From positions 12,276,001 through 12,340,000 of the forward strand of contig CM082588.2 of assembly GCA_040954595.2 (NCBI GenBank): a DNA stretch of 64,000 nt. Reading direction: 5' to 3'. Of the stretch, positions 12,712 to 23,600 are shown in pieces. The notes below the pieces were generated by a model. That model was not told the DNA's origin, ran no database searches, and was given only the letters and a program-made list of their open reading frames with translations. The position numbers and the translations under genes were made by a program. The stretch comes from Balanoglossus misakiensis. Its lineage: Eukaryota > Hemichordata. Position 1 is the first letter of the stretch; the number at the start of each line of letters is the position of its first letter.

Positions 12712-13088
12712 GCTGTATCATGGCAATATACAGAAACAGTGAACTATGTGAGCTGAAAGTTTCTGACCTAGACATGTACATGAACTGACATAAATTCACA
12801 GCAGAGAAAAAGATGCTGAAAAAAGACAAACTGAAAATAGTTGAAGCGCACATTGGCCGGAAACTGTGTCAAACAACTCTGGAAAGTCTCAGAGTAAACC
12901 ATGAGAGGGACAAAGAGGAGGATGAGCAGGAGGATGAAGAGGATGACTTGGACGAGGACAGTGAACCAGAAGATGAACATGTAGTGATAGGTGAACTAGG
13001 TGATTCAGAGGAAAGTGACTCAGAAAGTGATAGCGGCGACATTGAAAATGAACTTTTTCACATAAGGCTGCATTCACAAACACCTCTG
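12712..13088 (+). pseudogene. C-terminal exon of an unidentified transposon protein, SAP-like motif plus acidic tail
   Basis: A good 3' splice site (acattttcag, ending 12711) opens a frame from ATG 12720. It reads ELCELKVSDLDMYMN, a TGA at 12786-12788, then HKFTAEKKMLKKDKLKIVEA, which resembles a SAP-like helix-loop-helix. A highly acidic stretch follows (EEDEQEDEEDDLDEDSEPED and EESDSESDSGDIENE). The frame then runs into the nested element at 13066. SAP-like ends with acidic tails occur in several animal transposon proteins. I do not recognise the exact family. The in-frame stop and the insertion make it a pseudogene. Confidence 0.45.
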
Positions 13089-13860
13089 GAGGGGGGGGGG
13101 GCAGGAGAATTGAGGGGGGGATTTGAAAAAATTGAGGGTATGTAAGGGGGGATTTGAAATAATTTAGGGACTGAAAGGGGGGGACTTGAAAACTTTGACG
13201 ACTAAATATTTATTTTGAGTCCACAAAAATGCAGTTTCGCGCCCTTTATTTTACAAAATTTTCTAATGTGGGAGGGGGACACCCCCTCCCACACCCACCC
13301 CCTCCATTCATCAGCACCTTTCAATCATTGACTGGTTTATCTAGTGTCCCAGGTCAGGGGATTTGCCCCCACCCCATGATAACTTTGAGCGGCGACGGTT
13401 AAATTTGTCCTCCCCAACATACCGGTAGTTGAGTTAATTTGCTTTTGCCGGGTTCATTAAAATGCAGCTTTGAGCTCTGTATTTTATAAAATTTTCTTAC
13501 GTGGGAGGGGGATACCCCCTCCCAATCCCACTCCCTTCAATTCTCGGTTTACAATGTCTCCCAACACAGAATACAAATACTTAAAAAAAAAAAACAATGT
13601 TCATTGAGGGGGTACATCAGTTTCAAATTCTCTTCATGGGAGCGCTGTTTTTTTCTTTTTTTACAAGATAGATAGGTGATGTGTTTTGCTCTGTGAAAGA
13701 AAATGGGTGGGGGGATTTCAAAATTTTGGCAGTTCGGAAGGGGGGGGGGGATTTGAAAATATTTCGGGTTGTGTACGGGGGGCATGTGAAAATTAGCGGT
13801 AAAAAAAATTGGATTCTCCCGTCCCCCCCCCCCTCTCCAGAGGCGTTTGTGAATGCGGCC
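13066..13860. mobile_element. Nested PIF/Harbinger-like MITE
   Basis: The inverted termini GGCTGCATTCACAAACACCT...AGGCGTTTGTGAATGCGGCC are flanked by an exact TAA on both sides (13063-13065 and 13861-13863). It inserted into the larger 12460-14141 element. A second copy of its right part lies at about 61382-61632. Confidence 0.8.
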
Positions 13861-14463
13861 TAACAAGATCAGGCAGACAATGCACTACTTGGAAATCAAG
13901 GAACTATGTAGAACTATGTTGATTATGTGGTATGTCGAACATACACCAATATCTGACAAAGTTTGATAAGTTTAATCCGGTGGATAAACTTTTTTTTTTT
14001 GGGGGGGGGTCACATTTTACAATTGAAGAATTTAGGGGGGACACATTTTAGAAAAGTAATTTCGAGGGGGGTTGCCTTTTACATTTAGTCGGCGACTCAA
14101 ATTCCACCGGCCCCCCCTCCCTGTAAAAAATGAATGCTCCCTAGGATTTGAGACAGCTCAATCTGCATGTTATCAACAACTATATCCTGTTGTTATATCC
14201 AGGATTGTTGTTGCTACCCCTATTTATATCCCTATAAATAGGGGTAGCCAAATGGCTGCGTTCATTGTGTAATTGACTCTGAAGGAGGCAACACGCGGAC
14301 ACACGCTCCCGAGAATGCATGGTTTTCGACCACAAAATCCTTCACAATGCATACAAATTCCACCATGAATATGTATCCTACCGATTTATGGCGTAAATTC
14401 CCCAGAGAGACGAAAATCAGGGGCGATTTTCAGCATTTCTTGGCGTCGACGGTAACCGCTTAA

Positions 14464-14766
14464 AGCCCCCAGAGCTGCCAAATTTCATGGATTTTCTTCC
14501 ACAGTAAAACACTTCAAATATATTCCCTATCCTCTAAAATCCTCACCATTAAGCCATATTACTTGCATTTGCATCAGTTTGTCATCTCTTGGTGATGCAT
14601 ACCACGATAGCTGCGTACTGTTTGTATGGAGGCTGATTAAACCGTTTTAATACATAGCATTTTCAAATCGCTACATACAGCCATAATCGGGCATCAGTAA
14701 AGTGTTCACATATACCTCAGTAAAATAAAATTGTGAAAATAATGCAAAATGTGGCAGCTATAGAGG
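14464..14766. mobile_element. TTAA-type MITE, same family as 30704-31042
   Basis: The left end follows TTAA (14460-14463) and reads AGCCCCCAGAGCTGCCAAAT. The right end reads GTGGCAGCTATAGAGGCT, then TTAT, a worn TTAA. Internal blocks (aagccatattacttgcat, tcagtttgtcatctcttgg) match 30900-31000 in reverse complement. A solo right end of the family is at about 7953-7992. Confidence 0.65.
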
Positions 14767-15008
14767 CTTTATTGTATTTCCCCATGTTTTAGGTCTCCAT
14801 TTTGATTCACAATTTCATGTCAACAAGTTCACATTCTACCACCACATCACATCTACACATCAACTATCACTGTGATAGAAGCTACCATTTTCAAGTTAAA
14901 GATATACAGTCACCGCAAATTTACATACACCCATATATGGCTGAAATAGATTATTTGCGGGTTCTAAATAACATATGGCGGCGCTCTTTTTTTTCGCATG
15001 TGCCGCCC

Positions 15009-16487
15009 TACGGCGCGCCAAGTGTTTCAAAATTATTTATCATTATTTTATAGAAAATTGATGTCTTTTAACAAAAAAATACGTAAAAACAGAAAAAACT
15101 GATTGGTGGTTTAAAAAACGAGTGTAAAAAGTAATCCATCGTGGAGTAAAAAAAACAACAACAACAACAACAAAAAACTAACACACAGAGAAGAAAATCT
15201 CACCTGTTGTCAAAAAAAACCCACCAAGCTTACCAAAAAAACGTCCACAAGGCAGTTGCAAAAAAAAAAAATCACTAATTTGTCACAAAAAAAACACGCG
15301 CACATTTTTCACGAAAAACGCACACTTCACAAAAAATACACACAAAGTATTAAAAAGAACACTCTTTGAAAAAAAAGAGAGACTACAACTTTTAAAAATG
15401 CACACCCCCAGAACAAACAACACAGGCAAACATAGAAAAAACACGAACATGTTAGCCATAAAAAACGGAGATATTTGTCACCGAAAAAAAACCCCGCACT
15501 CATGTCACCCAAAAACTAACGGGCCACTTTAAAAAACGCAGATGCACTGAGGTTGCAAAAATAAGCACATTTTTAATCCCCCGAAAAAAAAAACAGGCAA
15601 TTTGAAAAAAAAACACACAGCAATTTGCAAAAAAAAAAAAAAAAAAAAGGAACATTTGTCACCCCCCAAAAAACATGCAATTTGAAAAAAAAACGCAGAG
15701 CAATTTACCAAAAAAAAAAAATATAGGAACATTTGTCACCCAAAAAAACCAGGCAATTTGAAAAAAAAAACGCAGAGCAATTTGCAAAAAAAAATATAGG
15801 AACATTTGTCACCCAAAAAAAAAACAAGCAATTTAAAAAAAAAAAAACGCAGAGCAATTTGCAAAAAAAAAAAATATAGGAACATTTGTCACCCAAAAAA
15901 AAAAAACAGGCAATTTGAAAAAAAAACGCAGAGCAATTAGCAAAAAAAAGAAAATATAGGAACATTTGTCACCCCAAAAAACATGCAATTTGAAAAAAAA
16001 AACGCAGAGCAATTTGCAAAAAAAAAATAATAGGAACATTTGTCACCCAAAAAACAGGCAATTTGAAAAAAAAAACACGATATAAAATTTGAAAAAAAAA
16101 ATATATAGGCACATTTGTCTCCCAAAATATTCAGGCAGATCCAAGTTGTAAAAAATGGTATATTTGTCATCCAAAAAATAAAATAAGCGTGTTTAAAAAA
16201 ACGAGCATTCAGTTGTAAAAATAAATAATAGTCTTTAACAACTTGAAAAAAAAAAACGGACGCATTTGAAAGAATAGCGTATGCGCATGCGCCGAAAAAA
16301 AAAATGAGTGAGAAATCCTGGGGAATAAATGCGCATGCGCAAAAAAAAAAAAAGTGAACAATCCTGGCTGAAAAAAAAAAGTGAGAGATTTCGGTAGAGG
16401 AGTCTGGGTAATATTTGAAAAAAAAAAAACGGAGTCTGAAAAAAAGTTGAATTGAAGAAGAGAAAAGAAAGGGGAAACGCACAAACA
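15009..16487 (+). repeat. Left terminal inverted repeat of the giant transposon
   Basis: The outer 160 bp are ordinary sequence (TACGGCGCGCC end, then an AT-rich block). Inward come A-rich spacers, then about seven tandem units of roughly 75 bp between 15640 and 16130. Each unit contains aggaacatttgtcaccc, caggcaatttg and gcagagcaatttgc, separated by runs of 7-18 A. Nearer the gene lie a second repeat zone with gcgcatgcgc palindromes and then ggagtctgaaa...aggggaaac. The top strand is strongly A-rich. Long reverse-strand frames rich in Phe here are low-complexity artefacts. Confidence 0.9.
16282..16341. promoter_or_regulatory. Two NRF-1-like palindromes in the left TIR
   Basis: TGCGCATGCGCC at 16282-16293 and TGCGCATGCGCA at 16330-16341 match the known NRF-1 consensus YGCGCAYGCGCR. 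They lie about 1.1 kb before the USP-AAA start codon and are conserved in the right TIR. They could be promoter elements or transposase-binding palindromes; sequence alone does not decide. Confidence 0.5.
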
Positions 16488-17003
16488 ACTGCTAGGTGTC
16501 GAGATACGTGGGAGTGAACTCCGAAGCATCTTTTGGGCATCATCGTTATCAATCGACATCCACAAAAGGTGTGTATCATCTGTATGTTATATTTAAGTTT
16601 ATTTTAACCGTGGATAGCTGCAGTGCATGACAAGTCGTTATTTTGCATGGATTGCATCATGTTTAAAAAATCATGTTATCGAGTGAACTTTCTTATTCTA
16701 CTATTTCCGAAGTATAAAAGTTCAGTTGTGTCTTTTCGCATCGTTTCGCATATAGTTAGCTCTGCGTGACAGGGCTGTGTGACGAAGATCGACGCACGTT
16801 TTGAGTTCGGAATCGGCCGTTTTTGGTAAGGAAACCATACCGCAACAAATCCGTTGAGTTTCGCCAGGTTTGGCTATGTAGCTTAGCAGGGCTGTGATTG
16901 GAGGCGTAGCCGTTAACAACACACAGCCCTGGTAGCTAAATTCCCACCGCTGGAGTGATGTAACAGCACAGGGGACTCTCCCTCCGCGATTTTGTTTGTT
17001 TGT

Positions 17004-17035
<32 letters not shown>

Positions 17036-17411
17036 GATGATGATAATACCCTAACACTTACATGTCAACAAACCATATTTATTAATAAAGAAATATGTAT
17101 TTGTTTATTATGCCAAAAATCACCATCATCATCATCATCAACAACAACAACAACAAACAAACAGACAAAATTGCGGAGGGAGAGTCCCCTGTGGTAACAG
17201 GGCAATGTGTTGCTTTGCGGCTTGCTGCCAACCGCCAGCGGTTGATGATAGTTTACCAAGACAATTAACTTACATTCTTGAATTGTATGTAGTATTTCAC
17301 ATAGAGATGCATGGCATATTTTCATGTGTTACATTTTAACATACAGTTATTCCTCATTATGGTCTTTGTGAAATAATGTTTCATATATTTTTCATATCTT
17401 CTTTCCAAAAG
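16488..17411 (+). other. 5' region of the USP-AAA gene: possible untranslated exon and first intron
   Basis: Just inside the left TIR, CACAAAAG|GTGTGT at 16568/16569 could be a splice donor. TTCTTTCCAAAAG at 17411 could be the matching acceptor, 8 bp before ATG 17420. That would place an untranslated first exon at the TIR edge and a promoter inside the TIR. No TATA box is obvious. A foldback element (16968-17193) sits in the proposed intron. Confidence 0.4.
16968..17193. repeat. Foldback element with microsatellite arms
   Basis: The left arm (gggactctccctccgcgat, then TTTG and TTG repeats ending GATGATGAT) is the reverse complement of the right arm (ATCATCATC, CAAC and AAAC repeats, then gcggagggagagtcccc). 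The two arms are separated by about 75 bp. This is a MITE-like hairpin in the presumed first intron. Confidence 0.7.
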
Positions 17412-17419
17412 TCATCAGA

Positions 17420-17659
17420 ATGGATAATACACAAAGGTCAGAAATACAAAGAACATTGGACTCAATGGACACACTTGAAGTAAGAACAGCCGTAAACAAT
17501 TTATTTAGGGGAAGAAGGCAGCCAGCTCAAGTACAACAATTACACAACACACCACATAACACCAGCCGCGCACAAAATCCTAGGACACATCAAGAAAAAC
17601 TGCTGTATTTCCTCGATCCACAGCTGTATATTTACCCAAATCAAGAATGTACCATATGA
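17420..17659 (+). CDS. Upstream frame: N-terminal segment of the USP-AAA protein or a uORF
   Basis: ATG 17420 follows a plausible splice acceptor and opens MDNTQRSEIQRTLDSMDTLE, a hydrophilic and probably helical stretch, then FRGRRQPAQVQQL. It stops at 17657-17659 in a different frame from the ORF that begins at ATG 17647. Either a small indel (a mutation or assembly error near 17645-17660) split a single N-terminus, or this is an overlapping upstream ORF. I favour the indel because the two frames abut without a gap and the upstream peptide has sensible composition. Confidence 0.45.
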   Translation: MDNTQRSEIQRTLDSMDTLEVRTAVNNLFRGRRQPAQVQQLHNTPHNTSRAQNPRTHQEKLLYFLDPQLYIYPNQECTI

Positions 17660-20600
17660 AACTGTGTGTCCTAAAATATGACGAAGCAGTCATGATTGAC
17701 ACAACAGGAACTGTACATAACTGTGATGGAGACTGGCTTTTCAAAGGTGACATTTGCTTAGAAAGTAAATGGAATGATATACAGGTGGAGCGAGAAATAC
17801 AGAACATGATAAGCCTTGCATATCCAAACTATATGGAAAAATTCAAGTTTGTGGATGTTCCACGCAAGGGTTCAGTCCAGTTACGAATCGTTTCCCGCTC
17901 ATTCAAATATACGGCAAAAGCAGTATGGGATACAAGGAGTTTGAATAAAACCATCTATGTCATGCTTGATTCAGAACATGACCACACCCAGGAAACTGCC
18001 AGCATTCAGCATTATCAGAGGTGTTCAAATGTTGTAGATACATATAACAGTACAGTGACTGCAGACGCGTCCCTCCAGTCCCCATCCATGGTACTTGATG
18101 AAGTCACCACTGAGATTGAAGGAAATACTACTACTTTGCAAAGCCATGATGATGAAAGATATGCATGCACTACCGTTGTCCAACCTCTTCAAACAGAAAA
18201 TGATACAACTATACAGCCTTTAAGTTTCACATCTAATCGGGCCATTGAAGACACTGTGCCATCTCCAACAAGTGAATCAATAAGATTAACAAGTACAATA
18301 CATGATGATACAACAATGCAGCTAGTGCCTTTAAGTTTCCCAGACAGTGTATCCAATCAGGCGAGTGAAGACAGGCCATCTCCATCAAGTGAACCAATGG
18401 GATTAACAAGTACAACTCATGACACCCTATGCAATGGACCTCAATCAACCACTGGACAGAGTCCAATTGGTAGACAACACCACCAAATGGAAAGTACTGC
18501 CAAGAGACATAAAGGAAATCCAAAGAATGTAAGTATCCTGCTCAATAAGTCTTCTCATGTTGTTTAGTTTCAATAAGAGAGCTGTGCTCAGGCTGATGAC
18601 GTGCTTGTGAGTGAGTGAGTGAGTATGTTTATGTTTGATCAACTGTACGCATCACAATTTTTTAATACAGCTGCTTCAATTCAAAATTTATGAAAGATAA
18701 AAATGAAAATATGGAAACTATTTCTTTGAATATTGTCCTGCCCCCCCCCCTGACAAATTCCTAGGGGGTGCTAACATGTCAACAGGTGAACCCCTTTGGT
18801 CGAATTGTGTTAACATACAAGTGACATTGACAAAAGTCACATAAAGACAATTAATGCCATGATTTTCTTATTTGTAGGAGTGCACACTGAGAGACATGAT
18901 TTGTACTGATGGTGCAGAGCAGCTTGTAGATTACGGTAATGTGAACCTAAGTACTTATTCAGCAAAGACACATTCATCCTTGTCAGAAAAAGTAAACATG
19001 CATGATCAAGGGAGATGTAGTCTGATGTAGATTGAGTCATGACTTTTGAATATAAAAAAATGACGTTCTTGCCCTCAGTAAAATTTACTTGAATTTGCAA
19101 GATAAGATCAGTTGGTGCACATGCATATATTGTTCAAATGTCCATTATGTACTAGAATCCAAATAGTAGTTTAGCTGTGCCGATCTTCAATAAAATAAAA
19201 CCTAAGGTTTGATAGCACTCTGAGATCCCCTAATTTCTTATGTTCCAGCATAAATCAGTTGATCTCAGTGTGATCAAATCCTTAATACTTACCAGATTAT
19301 GACCCCTCAACTTCTGACCTTTAGCCATTCTGCCATTACATGTAATTTCAATCATGCACTCTTGGCTTGTTAGAAATGTCTGTGCCCTTCTTTCCAAGAA
19401 AACAAGAAACTTTAAAAGGATGGTGACGGGGATATTGCCTTGTTGATAATTGAAACAAATTACTAGCTTCCACTATATGTAGTGTGTTTCTCACAACAGG
19501 TCTACCAAACCCTGGCAATTACTGTGCAGTCAATGCGGTGATACACCTTCTTGCATGCATAAAACCAATTATGGAATGTTTATCTGAGGTGGTTTCTGGT
19601 GGTCCATGTATTGAAGCTGTCATTGAGGTATGTCAAACTTTTCATTTCAAGTTATGCAAATTGTCTTTAGGTATTGCAGACTAAATGGGCATTACGATGA
19701 CCTACTGAGTCATATGATTAGGTCCCATTGGTATAGGCATATATACCATGGGACCTTATGGGATCGGTTGCGTCTGTATGTATGTATGGATGGATGGATG
19801 GATGGATGTATGGATGTATGTCTGTATGTCCGTCCACATCAAAAACTTGAAAACCGCTGCGCGTATCACCTCAATATTTGGTGTGTAGGTGCAGGCTGGG
19901 CTTTAGATGGGAGTTTGTCCAAACGAAGTTGCCAGGCCCAAAAATATGCAAAATAGCTGGAAAAATGTGAAATTTATCAAAACTCTGAAAGTCAACAACT
20001 ACTTGTCAGATTGCTTTAAAAATTGGTATGCATGTACCACATGTCAACTTCACATCGACCTGTAAGTGTTAAGTTAATATAATGGATGTTTTATTTTTTA
20101 TGAATTTTTTAGTCTTTTTATTAAATTTATACCTTTACTTATATCTCTATGGTTAAGCTATGTCCACGTCTTATTGTGGAATTCTGGTCTGTGCAATAGT
20201 CCTGTAATGTGACTGTCTATTGGTCAGTGAGCACAATGGGGCCAAAATAAAAGGCAAAATTTTGGGCTCACCTGTAACACCTGCTTAACATATTAATTAT
20301 GTGCTTGCCTAATTCCGGGCTAACTAATAGGGCTAGAGGTTTCGTTCTTGTGGGACATGGACCAGTATAGGGTCAAAATTTCTTGCCAAAATTTTGGGTG
20401 ACCTCAGGTGACCTTTGACCTACTTTCCTATATCTCGGCATCCAGAGCAGGTACAGACTTGGCGTTTGGAGGGTTGGGACTAAAATTGAAAAGCCAACAT
20501 ATTGGTCACCTGTGACACCTGCATATCTCATTTATTATGTGCATACCTAATTCCAGGCTAACCAATAGGGCTATAGGTTTGGTTTTTGTTGAACATGGAC

Positions 20601-23600
20601 CAGTATAAGATCAAAATTTATTGCCCAAATTTTGCATGACCTCAGGTGACCTTTGACCTACTGTATCATATCTTGGCATCCAGAGCAGGTACAGACTTGG
20701 CGTTTGGAAGGTTGGGACTAAAATTGAAAAGCCAAAATTGGGGGTCACCTGTGACACCTGCATATCTCATGAATTATGTGCATACCTAATTCCAGGCTAA
20801 CCAATAGGGATATAGGTTTGGTTTTTGTTGAACATAGACCAGTATAAGGTCAAAATTTATTGCCCAAATTTTGCATGACCTCAGGTGACCTTTGACCTAC
20901 TTTATCATATCTTGGCATCCAGAGAAGGTACAGACTTGGCATTTGGAAGGTTGGGACTAAAATTGAAAAGCCAAAATTTGGGGTCACCTGTGACACCTGC
21001 ATATCTCATTAATTATGTGCATACCTAATTCCAGGCTAACCAATAGGGCTATAGGTTTGGTTTTTGTTGAACATGGACCAGTATATTTGTCACCTGTGAC
21101 ACCTGCATATCACATTAATTATGTGCATACCTAATTCCAGGCTAACCAATAGCGCTATAGGTTTGGTTTTTGTTGAACCTGGACCAGTATAGGGTCAAAA
21201 TTTCTTGCCCAAATTTTGCATAACCTCAGGTGACCTTTGACCTTCTTTTCCATATCTTGGCATCCAGAGCAGATATGCTTATTGCTATGTTGCTATGTGC
21301 TATGTTGGCTTGGGCCCGCTGCTTGCAGATCTGCTTGCAATGTCACCTGTAATTTTTATTCTGGTGTGTCACTGTTTCCACATAATCCTCAAATGGGACC
21401 ACAGTGTCCTTGACGCTATTTTTTTATAATTGTTTTCGCAATTTTCATGATAATTCATTATTTGTTATTATTCTTGACGTTATGTTTCTGTCAGTACATG
21501 CAGTGAATTGGTTTGTATTCATTCAAGGTAATATGTCACCTTTGACAGGTATTTTGATGTATTATACTTTTTTTCATATAATTACAATTACAAAATTAAC
21601 TTAACAAATACTCTCCATTACAAAAGATTAAAGCTTATGACTGTATTCTTTAAAAAATAGTTATTGTGTGCAGTCATAGCTTCTCACTTCTAATTTTACT
21701 GAAGTGAGCAAAGTTGTCTCTCACAGCATATAACAATTTACCTTCTTCTATGCCATAGGATGGGTTATATACTTGATATCAGTATATGGTAGTGTCAACA
21801 TTATTAAGCCAAAAATATAATATCAGGAATTTTCATAAAACACTTTTTCATCTATCATTCCCATTTAAATCTAGATGATATCTTTGATTGGTGAAGAGGA
21901 TTGTTTGGCAGAATACGAAACAGCAGTAAGCCATTTCCTCAAGTGTATGCCACGGGATATGGCTGGCGGTGGGTATGACCCTGCAGAAGTGTTGGACGAA
22001 ACCTTGAAAGTGTTGTGTACAGAAAATGAGGTACAGTATTTTCAATCTTGTCTGTGTTAATTGATTTTAGGTCAGTCTTACATTTGTTCTGATAATGTAA
22101 CTGTGTCAAGTTTGTCGGACATGAACCAGCAAAAATTTATTTAAAAAGTTTTTGGTTACCTTAGGTGACCTTGACCATCTTTCTGATATCTCATTATCTG
22201 GCTCAGATACAGCTTTGGAATTCCGTGGGAACCACTTGGGCCCCACAAACCATGCCTGTAGATTTAGATTTTAGGTCCAATTTGATTTATATGTACATAT
22301 ATACCATGGGACCTTATGGGATTGGTTGCGTCTGTATGTATGTATGTATGTATGTATGGATGAATGTATGTCTGTCCACATCAAAAACTTGAAAACCGCT
22401 GCGTGTATCACCTTGATATTTGGTGTGCAGATGCAGGCTGGGCTGAAATGGGAGTTTGTTCAAATGAAAAATTTGAATTTGGTCAAAACTCAGTGACTCA
22501 AGAACTACTGGTCAGATTGCTTTGCAAAGTGTGTGTATTTACTTTATTGAGTTCTTTGTAATTAGGCAGGAACCCCCTCCTGATATTTATACACACAGCA
22601 AATTCCTGCATGATAACATAACTGGCTAAGTTTTAAAGATGCCAGCTGTTCTATTTAGTGTATGTACAGTACATATGCCATTGGCAGCTTATGGGTCAGT
22701 CAGTGTTTGCTCTTTGATCTCTCTCTTTCTCTATGTGTGTGTGTGTCTGTCTGTCTGTCTGTATATGGCCATGTACTCTGGTGTAGACATTTTCTGGTGT
22801 AATCCCTCAATGGGACCACCGTGTCCTTGACGCGATTTTTTTTCTTCCAATTGATAGATTTTTTCATTCGTTTCATGTTTTATAGCATTTAGCACAGGTA
22901 ATCCAGACAACTTTGGCAGGTACACGGAGACGGATCTGGATTTACGAGGATGAGGAATTTGAAGACGACAGTTATCGTCATATCCTTTGTTTGACCCTGC
23001 TGTTATAAGGGATTTAAGCTGTAACTGTTTGCTCTATTTTCAGTATTTTTGATCAGTGAATCAATTGCAGTTTTGTGGTCCTCTAACAACAGCATGCCAT
23101 TTCTAGTACTGCACTAATAAACATAGGCTGTATGTGTGTAACGTAACATTGACCATTGTTATTGTTGACAAATAAATTCTTGTCCAGACTTTAATTACAT
23201 TTTTGAATGTGGGGCATTTCTTCATACTATAAGGATTTGAACAAAAAACTGCAGGAGATAAACAAACCAAAATTACCTGTACTGAAAACATCGAAAAGTT
23301 ACAGCTAATTTCCTGACTTAAGTATATATTTTTGTAACAAACTAGATTCTTCATGTTGACGAGACCAGTGTTCAAGTGCATATATATCCATAAATACTGT
23401 TGTACACAAACTCAGAAACTATGAATGGTTGTATGGTGATTTTATCACGCATATATAAAGTAAAAAGGTTGCTGCCCTGTGGTAGTAACTAACAGATGGT
23501 GAGATAATGTGTTTTCAAGAAGTAGGGGTGGGCATTAATTTGAAACTAAATTGGGCAGACCTTTTCAGGGTGTGATCATTTTATAGGGAAAAATATAACA

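Larger units (their letters stand above)
12460..14141. mobile_element. PIF/Harbinger-like element with poly-G ends and a decayed gene inside
   Basis: The inverted termini GGGAGCATTCGTTTTTTAC...GTAAAAAATGAATGCTCCC are flanked by TAA (12457-12459) and TAG (14142-14144), a near-match to a TWA duplication. Like the 9.2-kb element it has runs of 7-10 G inside each end. It carries a decayed exon (12712-13088) and is split by a second element at 13066-13860. Confidence 0.65.

Noticed and set aside
15327-16579. Many overlapping reverse-strand frames rich in Phe, Leu and Cys
   Set aside because: They translate the A-run arrays of the left TIR; the mirror set at 34036-35005 confirms they are low-complexity artefacts.
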